From Denitrobacterium detoxificans (GTDB lineage Bacteria; Actinomycetota; Coriobacteriia; Coriobacteriales; Eggerthellaceae), in the NCBI RefSeq assembly GCF_001643775.1, contig NZ_CP011402.1, positions 666,001 to 730,000 of the forward strand: a stretch of 64,000 nucleotides of DNA. The letters are read 5' to 3'. Of the stretch, positions 1 to 9,600 are shown in pieces. Under the pieces are notes generated by a model. That model saw only the letters and a program-made list of their open reading frames with translations. It did no database searches and had not been told where the DNA came from. Numbering within the stretch: the stretch's first letter is position 1; each line of letters begins with the position of its first letter. A program made the position numbers and the translations under genes.

Positions 1-186
1 CGCGAGGCCGTGCGCAATGGCTATGGCCCCGAGTTGGAAACTAGCCTCAAGCGCTATGTGCGAGACGATCTTATGTGCGTTAACCCCCATCCCGTTATCG
101 AGATTCTGGAATACGATCATCCGGGTCTTGCTAATCGAATTAGGGCGATCCGGGAAGCTGGAGTTGGTTATTCGCAGGGTCTTTAG
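1..186 (+). CDS. C-terminal fragment of an M48 (Ste24-like) metalloprotease, cut by window start
   Basis: Frame 1 is open from the first base to a TAG at 184-186, giving 61 residues. The stretch NPHPVIEILEYDHPGLANRI followed by RAIRE matches the end of Ste24/M48 membrane zinc proteases, where a motif of the type NPHP...YxHPxLxxRIxAI closes the catalytic domain. The HEXXH site and membrane helices would lie upstream of the window, so activity cannot be judged. These proteases process or degrade membrane proteins. The identification rests on this short tail only. Confidence 0.6.
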   Translation, partial: REAVRNGYGPELETSLKRYVRDDLMCVNPHPVIEILEYDHPGLANRIRAIREAGVGYSQGL

Positions 187-377
187 TCTTCCCCCAAGCC
201 CCTTCTGGCTTTTCGTGCGTCGCAACCCTATATCCTTCGCTCTTACCCTATGAAGGTAGTCACCCTGTTATGACCTGCGCAAACGCAAGAATTACCCCAC
301 GGGGGTACTAGGCGGGTGAGCGGGGGAGTAGCAACATCAGTCGCACCGTTAAGTCAGCAAGAGTGGAAGGAGAGCTG
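187..377. promoter_or_regulatory. Intergenic region upstream of the first cytochrome-flavoprotein operon
   Basis: These 191 bases hold no convincing gene. They separate the protease tail from the cytochrome gene and must hold its promoter, but I see no clean -35/-10 pair. A GGCGGGTGAG stretch lies at 311-320; a similar CGGGTGA occurs in the control regions near 39205 and 57968. The Shine-Dalgarno AAGGAGAG (367-374) sits just before the ATG at 378. Confidence 0.4.
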
Positions 378-983
378 ATGGCGGAAAAGGACACGTCTGC
401 GCAACAGGAGCAGACGACCGACGGTGCGCTGGAGGGTCAGCCGTCGACGGCTTCGAAACGCAATAAGTGGGTTGTCCCCGGCGTAATCGTTGCCGTAATC
501 ATCGTGCTGGGAATTGGGTTTGGCGTGTGGCACGAATCGCCTACGTTCTGCAACGCGGTTTGCCACGATCCCATGGACCCCTATGTTGAAAGCGTGACGA
601 ATGGCCATGTGGGTATGGCCGCCTACGATCACGTGCAGGCGGGCAAGAACTGCCTGAGCTGCCACCAGCCGAAGCTTACCGAACAGGTGAGCGAGGTCAT
701 GATCTGGACGAGCGATGCGTTCACCACCGACGAAGAGGGCTGGCTTGCTCCTTCGAAGGACTTCGCAAGCGAGGAGTTCTGTGCGCGCAGCGGTTGCCAT
801 GACATGAGTGAGGTTATCAGCAGCACCTGGGGCTTCGAGGGTAATGCTGCGCAGTACAACCCCCATTCGAGCCATCAGGACCAGGCCCTGGAGTGCGGCG
901 ACTGCCATAAGGCGCACAGCACGAGTGTTCTGGTTTGCAACGATTGCCATGCGCTGAATGCGCCTGAAGGCTGGGAGGGTTAA
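378..983 (+). CDS. Membrane-anchored five-heme cytochrome c (NapC/NirT or cytochrome c3 type)
   Basis: This 201-residue protein has a charged N-terminus, one membrane helix (about 31-50) and an exported domain with five heme-attachment motifs: CX3CH at C58, CX2CH at C92, CX4CH at C135, CX2CH at C173 and CX2CH at C187. It should carry electrons from the quinol pool to the flavoprotein encoded directly downstream, whose ATG follows this stop codon with no gap. ATG 378 is preferred over the in-frame GTG at 363 because AAGGAGAG at 367-374 is well placed for it. The unusual CX3CH and CX4CH spacings recur in the paralogue at 58229, and CX3CH also in the one at 41129. Heme attachment would need the Ccm proteins encoded at 59-64 kb. 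Confidence 0.88.
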   Translation: MAEKDTSAQQEQTTDGALEGQPSTASKRNKWVVPGVIVAVIIVLGIGFGVWHESPTFCNAVCHDPMDPYVESVTNGHVGMAAYDHVQAGKNCLSCHQPKLTEQVSEVMIWTSDAFTTDEEGWLAPSKDFASEEFCARSGCHDMSEVISSTWGFEGNAAQYNPHSSHQDQALECGDCHKAHSTSVLVCNDCHALNAPEGWEG

Positions 984-2726
984 ATGAGCTCGCTATCTCG
1001 ACGTAGTTTTTTCAAGGGTGCGGGCGTGGCTGCTCTTGGCGTGGCCGCTTCCAGCGCACTTACCGGCTGTGGTAACAGCCAGACGGTTTCCGAGAACGCC
1101 GCTAATCTGAGCGCGGGCGAGTCGGGCACCCCTTCGTGGCTGGGCCAGGCTCCCGTTATCGCGGAATCTGAAATTACCGAAACCATCGATACCGAGGTTC
1201 TGGTCATCGGCTGCCGCACGGGTGGTCTGCCGGCCGTTATCTCCGCCGCGGAAAACGGCGCGAAGGTTCTTGGCATCGACCGTGTCGCCAAGGTTTCGAA
1301 CCCGCGTGAGGACATCGGCTCCATCGATTCCAAGCTGCAGCTCGCGTCTTTCGATGAGTTCCCGCAGTTCCGCATCGACAAGATGGAAGCCATGGAAGAC
1401 ATCGTGCGCTATGCCAACGGCTTTGCGCGCTACGACCTCATCAAGCTCTGGGCCGATGAATCCGGCGCCTGCGTAGACTGGCTGACCGACATCGTCGAGC
1501 GCGACGGCCGTATGGTCATGAGGTTCGAAGGCGGCCTTCCGCCCGAGTCCGAGGCGCGCGACAAGGCGTACGCCACGGGCCACAGCCCCGAAAAGACCGA
1601 GCTGGTGGCTGATGACAAGGACTTCTCGTTCGGCGTGTCCCTGAAGGAATATGCCGAAGAGCAGGGCGCCGAGTTCCGCTGGAGCACCGAGTTCGTCAAG
1701 CTCGAGCAGGACGAGAACGACCGCGTGGTGGGTGCCATTGCCCGCGACGTGAACGATCGTCATTACATTCGCATCAATGCTCCCAAGGGCGTCATCATCG
1801 CCACGGGCGGTTATGGCAACAACCTGGAAATGATGCAGGCGCGCCAGCCCTGGAACCAGGACCTGCGCATTCCCGTGCCCGCTCGTGGTGGCAACCCCAC
1901 GGGCGACGGCATCAAGGCCGCGCTGTGGGTTGGCGGCAAGATGGACCCGATGGGCGCTGCCGTCACGTTCAACCGCGCATGCTGCCGTCCCACCGAGACC
2001 GCCGGCATGGGCAACCAGGACACGGCTTCCAATGCTAACGGCGCGAACTGGTTCTGGTTCGGTGAGCAGCCGTTCCTGAAGATCAACCTGAACGGCAAGC
2101 GCTTCTGCAACGAGTCCGGTCCGTACGACTACATGCTGCACTCCGCGTGGATGCAGCCGCATCACACCTACGTTGACATCTGGGATTCCGATTATGTCGA
2201 GAAGGTTCGCCAGATCAACGAGGTCGGTTGCTGCCGCCTGTATCCGTTCGACAATGGCGCTCCTTCCAACATGCCGATCCAGGCCATCCAGGGCATGTTC
2301 GAGAAGTCGATCGAGGCTGGCTTCATTCAGCGTGCCGACACGATGGAAGAGCTCGCCGAGATGCTGAACCTGCCCGTCGAGGAGACGGTTGCCACGTGGA
2401 AGCATTACAACGAGATGGCGTACGCGGGCAAGGACACCGACTACAACAAGGAGTCCTACCGTATGCTTCCGCTCGACCAGCCGCCGTATTACGGTGTGCG
2501 CACGGGTGCGTGGTTCCTGGCGACGATCGACGGCGTCATCATCGACACGAACATGCATCCCGTTCGCGAGGACGATTCGCCGATTGAGGGTCTGTACATG
2601 ACCGGCGACGCCTCGGGCGGCATGTTCGCCGTGAGCTACCCGAACCTGTTCACGGGCTTGGCATGCGGACGCACGATGACGTTTGGTCGTCGCGCAGGCA
2701 TGCTTGCCGCCACGGGTCAGGCGTAA
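984..2726 (+). CDS. Tat-exported FAD-dependent reductase (fumarate reductase flavoprotein family)
   Basis: 580 residues. A twin-arginine signal (SRRSFFKG, residues 5-12) is followed by a lipobox-like LTGC (Cys29), so a lipoprotein outside the membrane is expected. A Rossmann FAD motif starts near residue 70 but reads GCRTGG (76-81), lacking the usual middle glycine of GxGxxG. The C-terminal flavin segment (GLYMTGDASGG and TFGRRAG) is typical of the family. By eye, the Arg that follows the RFxNE motif in Shewanella fumarate reductase is replaced by Tyr, and the last active-site Arg region reads SYPNLF, so fumarate is an unlikely substrate. It is translationally coupled to the cytochrome upstream, its probable electron donor. 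The true acceptor is unknown. Confidence 0.88.
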   Translation: MSSLSRRSFFKGAGVAALGVAASSALTGCGNSQTVSENAANLSAGESGTPSWLGQAPVIAESEITETIDTEVLVIGCRTGGLPAVISAAENGAKVLGIDRVAKVSNPREDIGSIDSKLQLASFDEFPQFRIDKMEAMEDIVRYANGFARYDLIKLWADESGACVDWLTDIVERDGRMVMRFEGGLPPESEARDKAYATGHSPEKTELVADDKDFSFGVSLKEYAEEQGAEFRWSTEFVKLEQDENDRVVGAIARDVNDRHYIRINAPKGVIIATGGYGNNLEMMQARQPWNQDLRIPVPARGGNPTGDGIKAALWVGGKMDPMGAAVTFNRACCRPTETAGMGNQDTASNANGANWFWFGEQPFLKINLNGKRFCNESGPYDYMLHSAWMQPHHTYVDIWDSDYVEKVRQINEVGCCRLYPFDNGAPSNMPIQAIQGMFEKSIEAGFIQRADTMEELAEMLNLPVEETVATWKHYNEMAYAGKDTDYNKESYRMLPLDQPPYYGVRTGAWFLATIDGVIIDTNMHPVREDDSPIEGLYMTGDASGGMFAVSYPNLFTGLACGRTMTFGRRAGMLAATGQA

Positions 2727-2737
2727 GCTGATTCTAT

Positions 2738-2773
2738 TCGGGTCGGTTCCCATGTGGGAGCCGACCCGATTTT
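2738..2773 (+). terminator. Rho-independent terminator after the cytochrome-flavoprotein operon
   Basis: Arms 2738-2752 and 2755-2769 pair over about 14 positions with one G-T wobble, followed by TTTT. It lies 11 bases after the flavoprotein stop and before the LuxR gene, which therefore probably has its own promoter. Confidence 0.85.
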
Positions 2774-2818
2774 GTGTGCTATGGTCACATGCATACGTAT
2801 GAGGGTGTGGAGTTCGGT

Positions 2819-4270
2819 ATGTCGACTGAAAGCAAAGAGAGAGTGGGGGCGGCTCTGTTTGATGCCGCCTTTTGGCGCGTTACGGCTGCGTTGACGTGCC
2901 TCGTTTTTTCTGTTGGGCTTATGAACCAGGTCGTGTTTCCTCTTTTCGACCCGACCTTCATGTTTGCACGCGATATTTCCGTTACGGCGAATGCGCTGTT
3001 CATGGTTGTTGTTGCCCTGCTTGCGGTATTCAAGCCGCGCGTGTTGAGGCTCGAGCGTGTGGCGGAAGTGGCGGTTGCCGCCTGCCTGATCATCGGTGCG
3101 ATTGCTCTGTTGCCTGCGCTTGCGATGTCCAACGCCCCGTTGCTCGTTGTTTCGTCGTGCCTGTTTGCGATGGGGCGCGCAGGGGTAACGATTATGGTGG
3201 GCCTTGCGGCGACGGGCTTTAGCGCCCGAAAGGCGTCGGCGTGCATCGGGATTGCCTTTACGGTTCGCCTTGCCCTCGAGCTGCTGGTTTGGCAAGCTCC
3301 AGTTGTTGCGGGCGTGACGCTCTTCCTGGTCCTGCCTCTTGTGGCATTTGCCTTGACGATGGGCATCGCCCGCCCTCTACTTTTGGAGATTGCCCAGTCC
3401 GAGGCGCCTGCAGACGTCGCAATTACCCAGCCGACGACCTTCCTGCCGCTTGCGAGCCAGTTCTTCATCTGCTTGATGCTCTTTTCGATGGCCTTTGGGT
3501 TCGCCTTGCGCTTTGGCGAGGTTGGCGGCGTTCCCATTGCCAACATGATTGGGGTTTTCCCCGTTGCCCTGCTGACCGTTTACTCGCTGGCATGCAAGAG
3601 GAGCTTTAGCGCCGATCTTGTCGTGCAGATCTCGGTCTTGCTTGTTGCTGCGGGCTTCTTCCTGGCCACCGCTTCTCCCGCGACGTCGTACGTGACCGCC
3701 AATGCGTTGCTCTCTACGGGTAATACGCTGTTCGAGATGGTTGCTTGGCTTGTCCTGATTATGCTTGCGGGCCGCAATCGCAAGAACGCCCTTGCGGTGT
3801 TTGCCTGGGGACGTGGCCTGGGTGGTTTCGGCACGCTTGTCGGCGCCGCCATCGGAATGCTGAGCAACATGTTCGTCGACGTCAACCCTGGGCTGTTCGT
3901 TTTCGTTCCGTGCGCCCTTATGCTCGTGGTCGTAGGGTATGCGCTTATTGGCATGCGTTCGTTTAGTTTTTCGAGTGCCATCGAGGGCGTTACCGAGACC
4001 CCGAGTCGCTCCGAGATGACCGCCGTGAGCGACGCTTCCGCCTCCGAGATTCCGCTTTCCCAGAAGTGCCGCGGGGTGGCGGAGGAGTATGGGCTGTCTC
4101 CCCGCGAGCTTGAGGTGCTTGAGTTGCTGGCCGAGGGCCGCGACCGCGCCTACATCGAGGAGGAGCTCGTGATTTCTCGCAACACCGTAAAGGCGCACGT
4201 CAAGCACATTTACGCCAAGCTCGATATTCACTCCCACCAGGATCTTATTGCGCTCGTTCATGGCGACTAG
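2819..4270 (+). CDS. LuxR-family regulator with polytopic membrane N-terminus
   Basis: 484 residues. About the first 400 form a run of roughly ten to twelve hydrophobic helices, and the last 65 form a LuxR/GerE helix-turn-helix (LSPRELEVLELLAEG, then NTVKAHVKHIYAKL). Eggerthellaceae carry many such membrane-LuxR proteins beside exported flavin reductases, where they are thought to sense the substrate. It lies just downstream of the 984-2726 flavoprotein across a terminator. ATG 2819 is chosen over the upstream in-frame start at 2774 because a GGAG lies just before it and the upstream region is taken up by the terminator. Paralogues lie at 17771 and 37681. The signal and target are not shown by the sequence. 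Confidence 0.85.
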   Translation: MSTESKERVGAALFDAAFWRVTAALTCLVFSVGLMNQVVFPLFDPTFMFARDISVTANALFMVVVALLAVFKPRVLRLERVAEVAVAACLIIGAIALLPALAMSNAPLLVVSSCLFAMGRAGVTIMVGLAATGFSARKASACIGIAFTVRLALELLVWQAPVVAGVTLFLVLPLVAFALTMGIARPLLLEIAQSEAPADVAITQPTTFLPLASQFFICLMLFSMAFGFALRFGEVGGVPIANMIGVFPVALLTVYSLACKRSFSADLVVQISVLLVAAGFFLATASPATSYVTANALLSTGNTLFEMVAWLVLIMLAGRNRKNALAVFAWGRGLGGFGTLVGAAIGMLSNMFVDVNPGLFVFVPCALMLVVVGYALIGMRSFSFSSAIEGVTETPSRSEMTAVSDASASEIPLSQKCRGVAEEYGLSPRELEVLELLAEGRDRAYIEEELVISRNTVKAHVKHIYAKLDIHSHQDLIALVHGD

Positions 4271-4318
4271 CTCTCCCTTTGCGCGAGAGCCTCGTTGTAT
4301 TGCGATAGCCCGCGCGGG

Positions 4319-4444
4319 TTCGTTTGGCGAACTGGCGGGCGTTTCTGGGGTCCGTTGTCGCACTGCCGTTAGCGTGTTGGCTTCGTTTGCCAGGCTGGCG
4401 GGTGCGTCATGGTCCGTTGTCGCACTGCGCTAGTGCGCGCGGCG
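4319..4444. repeat. Two imperfect tandem copies of a ~63-bp unit
   Basis: Within the gene-free stretch 4271-4596, TTCGTTTG occurs at 4319 and 4382 and GGTCCGTTGTCGCACTGC occurs at 4349-4366 and 4411-4428, each pair about 62-63 bases apart. The two units adjoin, forming a two-copy tandem duplication between convergent genes. I see no coding signal in this stretch and cannot assign a function. Confidence 0.6.
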
Positions 4445-4596
4445 TCGTTGGCCTTTGTCTGCGCGAAGTTGCCAAGCCGGGCGTGATGCGTTTTCCTGTT
4501 CATCTTGCGGCTGCTGCGCTGGCTAGTGCGTTCGTGCTGTGGCTAGGTTGTGCGCTGCGTCGTTTGCAAACGCATTTGCATGGCTTCAACCACGAC

Positions 4597-5589
4597 TTAT
4601 TCGCCCTGTTCCTCGTTGTTGACCCTTGGGAAGATGTCCCAGTTGAAAAGCGTGTCCCTGAGCGATCGGCGTTCGGCGATGTGCTCGCGTTTCGGGGTTG
4701 GCATGCGCTTCCCGAGCGCTCGTGCAACTTGATGTGCGAGCTCGTCGAACGCGCCCTCTTGGTTCACTTGCAAGCGCGTCGCTGTGATCATGTGGATGTT
4801 CTTGTGTTGTAGCATGTTGCGACGCACGGCGTCTTGCTCTTGTTTTTCCGACGCCGTGTGAAAGCGTGCGCTGTCGTATTCCATCCCGACGCGTTTGCCT
4901 TGCCAATATAGGTCGCAGTCGAAGTAGCGCCTCCCAACGGCGAGCTGCTCCTTCAGCGAGAGTTCGATGCGCTTGTTGAGCTGGGGGAGCGGTATGCCGT
5001 AGCCGCCGAATCGCGGAGGCATGCACAAGAGCATACAGAGCGCCGTCTCTCGCGGTGACGCCGCATTGTCCACGGTCCACTTGAGGAATTGAACCGTCTT
5101 TGCTCTTGTGTTTGGCTTGAATAAACGTTCGGCATATGCCTCTATTTTGTCCACGCTCGTAATGGGTGGCCTTTTGCAAAAACCCAATTCGTCAATGTTG
5201 CCTATAGCGTAACTGCCGCACATTTCCATTGCGAGCTTTACCGCTTTTGCGGTTGTCGTTTTCGATGCTAGCTGGATGAGGCAAAGCTCGGGGGAGGCGA
5301 TGAAGAAGTTCTCTTCTAGCTGGTAGAACGATCGCTCGGGAAGTTGCCTGTCACAAACATGTTCTATTGCGTTGGCTAGATGCTTTCTTTGCTTGAATGT
5401 GACCATGATATCGAGTTTGTTCAAGGCTAGGTCAGGATGTTCTTTCTCGAATTGCATTAATAGTTTTTGACTTGGGCTACTGTATGCAAGCGAATGGACG
5501 CGTGCGGGAACGAGAACGATAGGGGCGAGGTGTCCAAGTTTTCTCCAGATCCAAAAGGCGGAATTGTGGCTAATGAAAAGACGTTCCAT
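4597..5589 (-). CDS. Hypothetical protein with a possible C-terminal PD-(D/E)XK endonuclease-like domain
   Basis: 330 residues on the minus strand, not assigned to a named family with certainty. The C-terminal third (CDLYWQGKRVGMEYDSARFH, then about 40 residues on ITATRLQV) has the D...E-x-D pattern and closing strand of DUF559/Vsr-like nuclease folds. The N-terminal two thirds are helical and resemble coriobacterial proteins of the AbiEi-antitoxin-like type, but this is a weak impression. Base composition looks visibly less GC-rich than the neighbours, which suggests acquisition by transfer. No partner gene lies beside it. It could be an orphan defence or toxin-antitoxin component. Confidence 0.55.
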   Translation of the reverse strand: MERLFISHNSAFWIWRKLGHLAPIVLVPARVHSLAYSSPSQKLLMQFEKEHPDLALNKLDIMVTFKQRKHLANAIEHVCDRQLPERSFYQLEENFFIASPELCLIQLASKTTTAKAVKLAMEMCGSYAIGNIDELGFCKRPPITSVDKIEAYAERLFKPNTRAKTVQFLKWTVDNAASPRETALCMLLCMPPRFGGYGIPLPQLNKRIELSLKEQLAVGRRYFDCDLYWQGKRVGMEYDSARFHTASEKQEQDAVRRNMLQHKNIHMITATRLQVNQEGAFDELAHQVARALGKRMPTPKREHIAERRSLRDTLFNWDIFPRVNNEEQGE

Positions 5590-5650
5590 GGGCTTGTCTC
5601 CTTGCTTAATGCAAACTGAGCAGAATTCGGCGTTTCGATGTAAGAAATGC

Positions 5651-5791
5651 TGTCGTTTACACGTGAATACGGTGCCATTTGAGGACCTGGTGCTTTTACG
5701 CAGGCATCTGGAGGTGCGATAAATGCCATTTGCCCAGGTCGATACTTGGCAAGACTGCGAGGGCGGCGGGCGTGACGTGTAAACGGCGACA
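5651..5791. repeat. Short inverted repeats bracketing ~140 bp of non-coding DNA
   Basis: The arms CGTTTACACGT (5654-5664) and ACGTGTAAACG (5775-5785) are perfect inverse copies, extended outward by TGTCG/CGACA with a 3-base offset. Inside, AAATGGCA/TGCCATTT-type blocks recur. The gene-free stretch 5590-6144 otherwise holds only weak, compositionally odd reading frames that I reject. It may be a small non-autonomous element or a structured intergenic repeat. Confidence 0.4.
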
Positions 5792-6107
5792 TTTTTTCAT
5801 TTTCACCTTCGATATTTGCTCATTTTGCTTTTGGCGTCTTGTTTTGCTTCGGCGCGGCTTCGTTATTCGGTGCCTTGGCATTGTTCTTTTTGCTGTGCGT
5901 GCCGAACGCTTTGCATTTTGGTTGGGGTGCGAGCTGGTTTTGCATTTTGGAGGTTCGCGGTTCCAGTGCGATAGGTATTTGGTCGCGCCAATCGTGCGGA
6001 ATCGTCGCCTGAATGATGCGCAATCGGTGCGTGATGGAGGCGTTACTGCCGTGGAAGCTGCTTTGCATGTTGACGTTTTGAAATGGTACCCAAAGTGTCG
6101 TATTTGC

Positions 6108-6113
6108 TACAAT
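6108..6113 (+). promoter_or_regulatory. Possible -10 element (TACAAT) for the small membrane protein
   Basis: TACAAT lies 32 bases before the ATG at 6145. No good -35 sits at 16-18 bases. The same hexamer recurs before several other genes in the window (11320, 12360, 30599, 32329, and 49643 on the minus strand), which supports it as a -10 box. Confidence 0.45.
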
Positions 6114-6144
6114 TGAGGTAGCTGGCCTAGCGAAGGGGGTTCCG

Positions 6145-6456
6145 ATGGGTTGTTCATTGTTTGAGCATCAGTTGGAAAGCGCCATGAGGGATGCTATTGG
6201 CGAAACGGGGATTCGCGTCATCAAAGGCGTCGATAAGATTGCCTCCAGGCAAGGGGGCGAAAATGCCATCCACAACTACCAGCTCTTGGGTAAGCGCGCC
6301 CTCATCGTGCTTGGCGCGGTGTTCGTGGGAGTGCAGGTTGTTACTTCTGTTGCCGGGCTCGTGATCTCGCGTAGAAGCGAAGAGCGTCGCATCGAACGCG
6401 TGGTGCGTCGCGTGCTCGAAGAAGAGCGCCAGCAAGCCGAATCCGAAGTTGAGTAA
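6145..6456 (+). CDS. Small single-pass membrane protein of unknown function
   Basis: 103 residues, with AGGGGG before the ATG. An N-terminal soluble part with Cys3 is followed by one hydrophobic helix (about residues 52-73, ALIVLGAVFVGVQVVTSVAG) and a highly charged C-terminal helix rich in Arg and Glu. I do not recognise a family. It precedes the large YhgE-type gene by about 150 bases and may or may not be co-transcribed with it. Confidence 0.6.
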   Translation: MGCSLFEHQLESAMRDAIGETGIRVIKGVDKIASRQGGENAIHNYQLLGKRALIVLGAVFVGVQVVTSVAGLVISRRSEERRIERVVRRVLEEERQQAESEVE

Positions 6457-6610
6457 ACGCCCTCTTCTCGCGTGTCTGGTTTGGAGCGTTAAGTTGGGGC
6501 GCTGACTTGGTCGTGATGGCCCTCGCATGGCTCGCGCGGCGAGCTAGGCGCTGCGCTTCGCGCGCGATTGCCGTACGAGGGGCGCGAAGTGTGGGGGACG
6601 AAATGTCGTT

Positions 6611-9600
6611 GTGAGGACCTCGTTTGAAATACTGAAGCGAGACGTACGTGCGCTGGTGAAGAACCCTATCGCCTTGCTGGTGGTAGGTGCCCTCCTTGTG
6701 CTGCCCGGCCTGTATGCGTGGTATTGCATCGTGGCAAATTGGGACCCGTATTCGCACACGGGCAATATCCCCATTGCCATCGTGAACGAAGACGAAGGCG
6801 CGACTCATGACCTGGCGGGCGACATCAACATTGGCCAGCAGGTCGTGGGCGAACTCGAGGATAACGACAGCATTGATTGGCGATTCTACGACAGCAAGGA
6901 AGAGGCGCTCGAAGACACCGAATATGGCTTGGTGTACGCCACGATAGTGCTCCCGAGTGATTTAAGCGAAAACCTCGTTGGAATCTTCGACGGCTCGGAT
7001 GAAAAGCCCACGATTTACTATTACCCCAATGAAAAGTACAGCGCCGTCGCTACTAAGGTAAGCGACTCCGCTGCGCAGAAGCTGGTGCTCAAGATCAACC
7101 AGGGGTTTTCCTCTACGGTGAATAAGAAGATCTTGTCGTCAGCGCAAGATCTGTCGAACAAGGTCAGCGCCCGGGCTGATGAGACGCATCAGTCGGTCGT
7201 GCAGGAAATACAGTCCATCCAAGCTGATCTTGATACGGCAATCTCCTCGCTCGACGATGCGTCGTCAACCATTGCGGGTTGGCGCAAGGCAGCGCAGGAA
7301 GCGCGGGATTCCCTTGAGACAACGTCCGAGCTGCTGCCGGATGTAGCCTCTTCGCTCGATGATGCGGGCGCCCGGTTGAATGACCTGCGCTCGGGCTTGG
7401 GCAATTACGAGAACCGTCTTTCCACTAACGTCCTGTCGTCCGCCGCGAGCGTGTCTTCCATGTCGAGCCAGGCGGCCACGTCGCTCGATAATGCGAAGGA
7501 AGACCTGTCTCGCGTAAGCGAGGACCTGCAGCGCATCATTGACGTTGCGTCGGGCACGGGCGACGAGGAGCTCAAGAGCGCAGCTGAGGGCCTTTCGATT
7601 GCCGTCGACCTCATAGGCGGCGCGGTGGATGGGGCGGACGCGCGTGTTGCGGAAATCAATGGCACCATTCAGCAGACGGTGGATGGCGTGACGGACGCCA
7701 CCAACCGCATACACGGTGATGCCATGCCCAAGCTCGACCAGGGCGCCACCGACCTCTACTTGTCGCTGACGAGCCTATCCATTGCCCTTAGGCAATTTGA
7801 GCCGCAGGTAGAAAGCCTGTCTAACGTGCTGTCCGAAACGGATGCCGCGCTGAGCACGGCCGAGACGTCGGTCTCCGATGCCAAAATCCTGCTGGGGACA
7901 ATCCGGGATAACCTGGACGGCACCATGCAGGACATTGGGGCCATTGGCAAGGCGCTCGAGGTGGAAAAACTCACGGAGCTCCTTGGCGTCGACGTCGAAA
8001 ACGCGGGTACGTTCATCTCGACACCCGTGCAGATGTCCACCGCCAAGCTTTATCCCGTTTCGAACTACGGCACGGCGGTTGCCCCGTTCTACACCAATCT
8101 GGCCTTGTGGATAGGATGCTTCATTTTGGTGTCGCTTATGAAGGTCGAGGTCATGGGCTTCTCGGAGGCATCGGCGCGGCAGCGCTACTTCGGGCGCTGG
8201 CTGCTGTTTGTCATTCTGTCGCTTCTGCAATCGCAGGCGATTTGCGGCGTCGACATCCTGCTGGGCATCGATTGCGGCAACCCGGTGCTGTTCATGCTGT
8301 CCGGCGCGGTGTGCTCGTTCGCGTATATGAATCTCATCTACGCGCTGGTGAAGACGTTTCGCAACATCGGCAAGACGTTGTGCATCTTCCTGCTGGTCAT
8401 GCAGGTGCCGGGTTCGTCGGGCATGTATCCCATCCAGATGATGCCTGACTTCTTCCAGTTCATTCACCCAGCGCTCCCGTTCACGTATGGCATCGACGCC
8501 ATGCGCGAGGCGCTTTCGGGGCTGTACGGATCGGCATACGTCCTTGACTTGCTTGCCCTGCTCCTCATCGTGCCGGGCTCTCTCTTTATTGGACTGGGCC
8601 TCCGTTCCCTCATGGCCAACCTGCTCGTCATGTTCGACGACGAGATGCGCAAGACGGGCTTTTTCGCGAGCGAGGATTACGAAGGTCGCATGAAGCGCCA
8701 CGGCATGCGCGGACTTATGCGCGCGCTCATGGCCCACGACGAATACGCGGAGGACGTGGAGAATCGCGCCCGCCGATTCTATCGCCGGTACCCGCGCATT
8801 CGCAGGCTGGGCATTACGGCGCTTTGGGCGATTCCCCTTAGCGTACTTTTGGCCATGCTGCCGCTGAACGTTGTATTTGGCCTGAGCACCGATACGAAAC
8901 TTGCGGTGCTTGTGGGCATGCTCGTGTTCCTATTCGTCGTGCAAATGGGCCTTATCGTGCAGGAGTATACGCACTCCATGGTGAAGGAGGAGATGCATCT
9001 GCTTGGCCAGGACGCCCAGTTCGATCGCGAGCTCGAGCTGCCTGCAGCGGGCGAGCGCACGGGCGTCGTTTCCGCGGCCGAGAAGGTGCGGGCGAAGTCC
9101 TCACGGCGTGGCCCCACGCGCGACATCTTCATCACGGACCTGCGCCTTGGGTCCAAGAGCGTCATCGGCATCGTGGTAACCGTCTTGCTGGTGCTCACTC
9201 CCTCCATCTACGCGTGGTTCAACATTGCCAGCAGTTGGGATCCGTATGGGGCAACGGGCGGGCTGAAGGTTGCCGTGGCCAACGAAGACGAAGGTTACAA
9301 GGGCGATTTGCTGCCCATAACCATCAACGTGGGCGATACCGTGGTTTCGCAGCTGCGCGGCAATGCGAGCTTCGACTGGGTCTTCGTGGACGACGAGGAA
9401 GCGGCGAAGGCGGGCGTCGAGAGCAGCGAGTACTATGCTGCCATCGTGATACCTTCCGACTTCAGCGCCAACTTGCTTACGTACCTTACGGAGGACAGCG
9501 CGTATCCCAGCGTGTTCTACTACACCAACGAGAAGGAAAACCCCATTGCCCCCATCATCACGCAGAAGGGCGCCGACTCCATACAGGAAAGCATCCGCGT

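Noticed and set aside
17-253. 78-codon + frame at the window start
   Set aside because: Frame 1 over the same bases gives a good M48 protease tail, so this frame is a shadow.
993-2753. 586-codon open frame on the minus strand
   Set aside because: It mirrors the flavoprotein in the antisense frame, has no ribosome site or family match, and arises from the GC-rich third positions of the real gene.
5820-6068. 82-codon minus frame in the same region
   Set aside because: Lys/Asn/Pro-rich, no clear ribosome site, no partner; I judge it a chance frame.
5679-6116. 145-codon + frame in the region before the small membrane protein
   Set aside because: TTG start without ribosome site, abnormal Cys/Trp/Arg content, and overlap with the inverted repeat; more likely non-coding.
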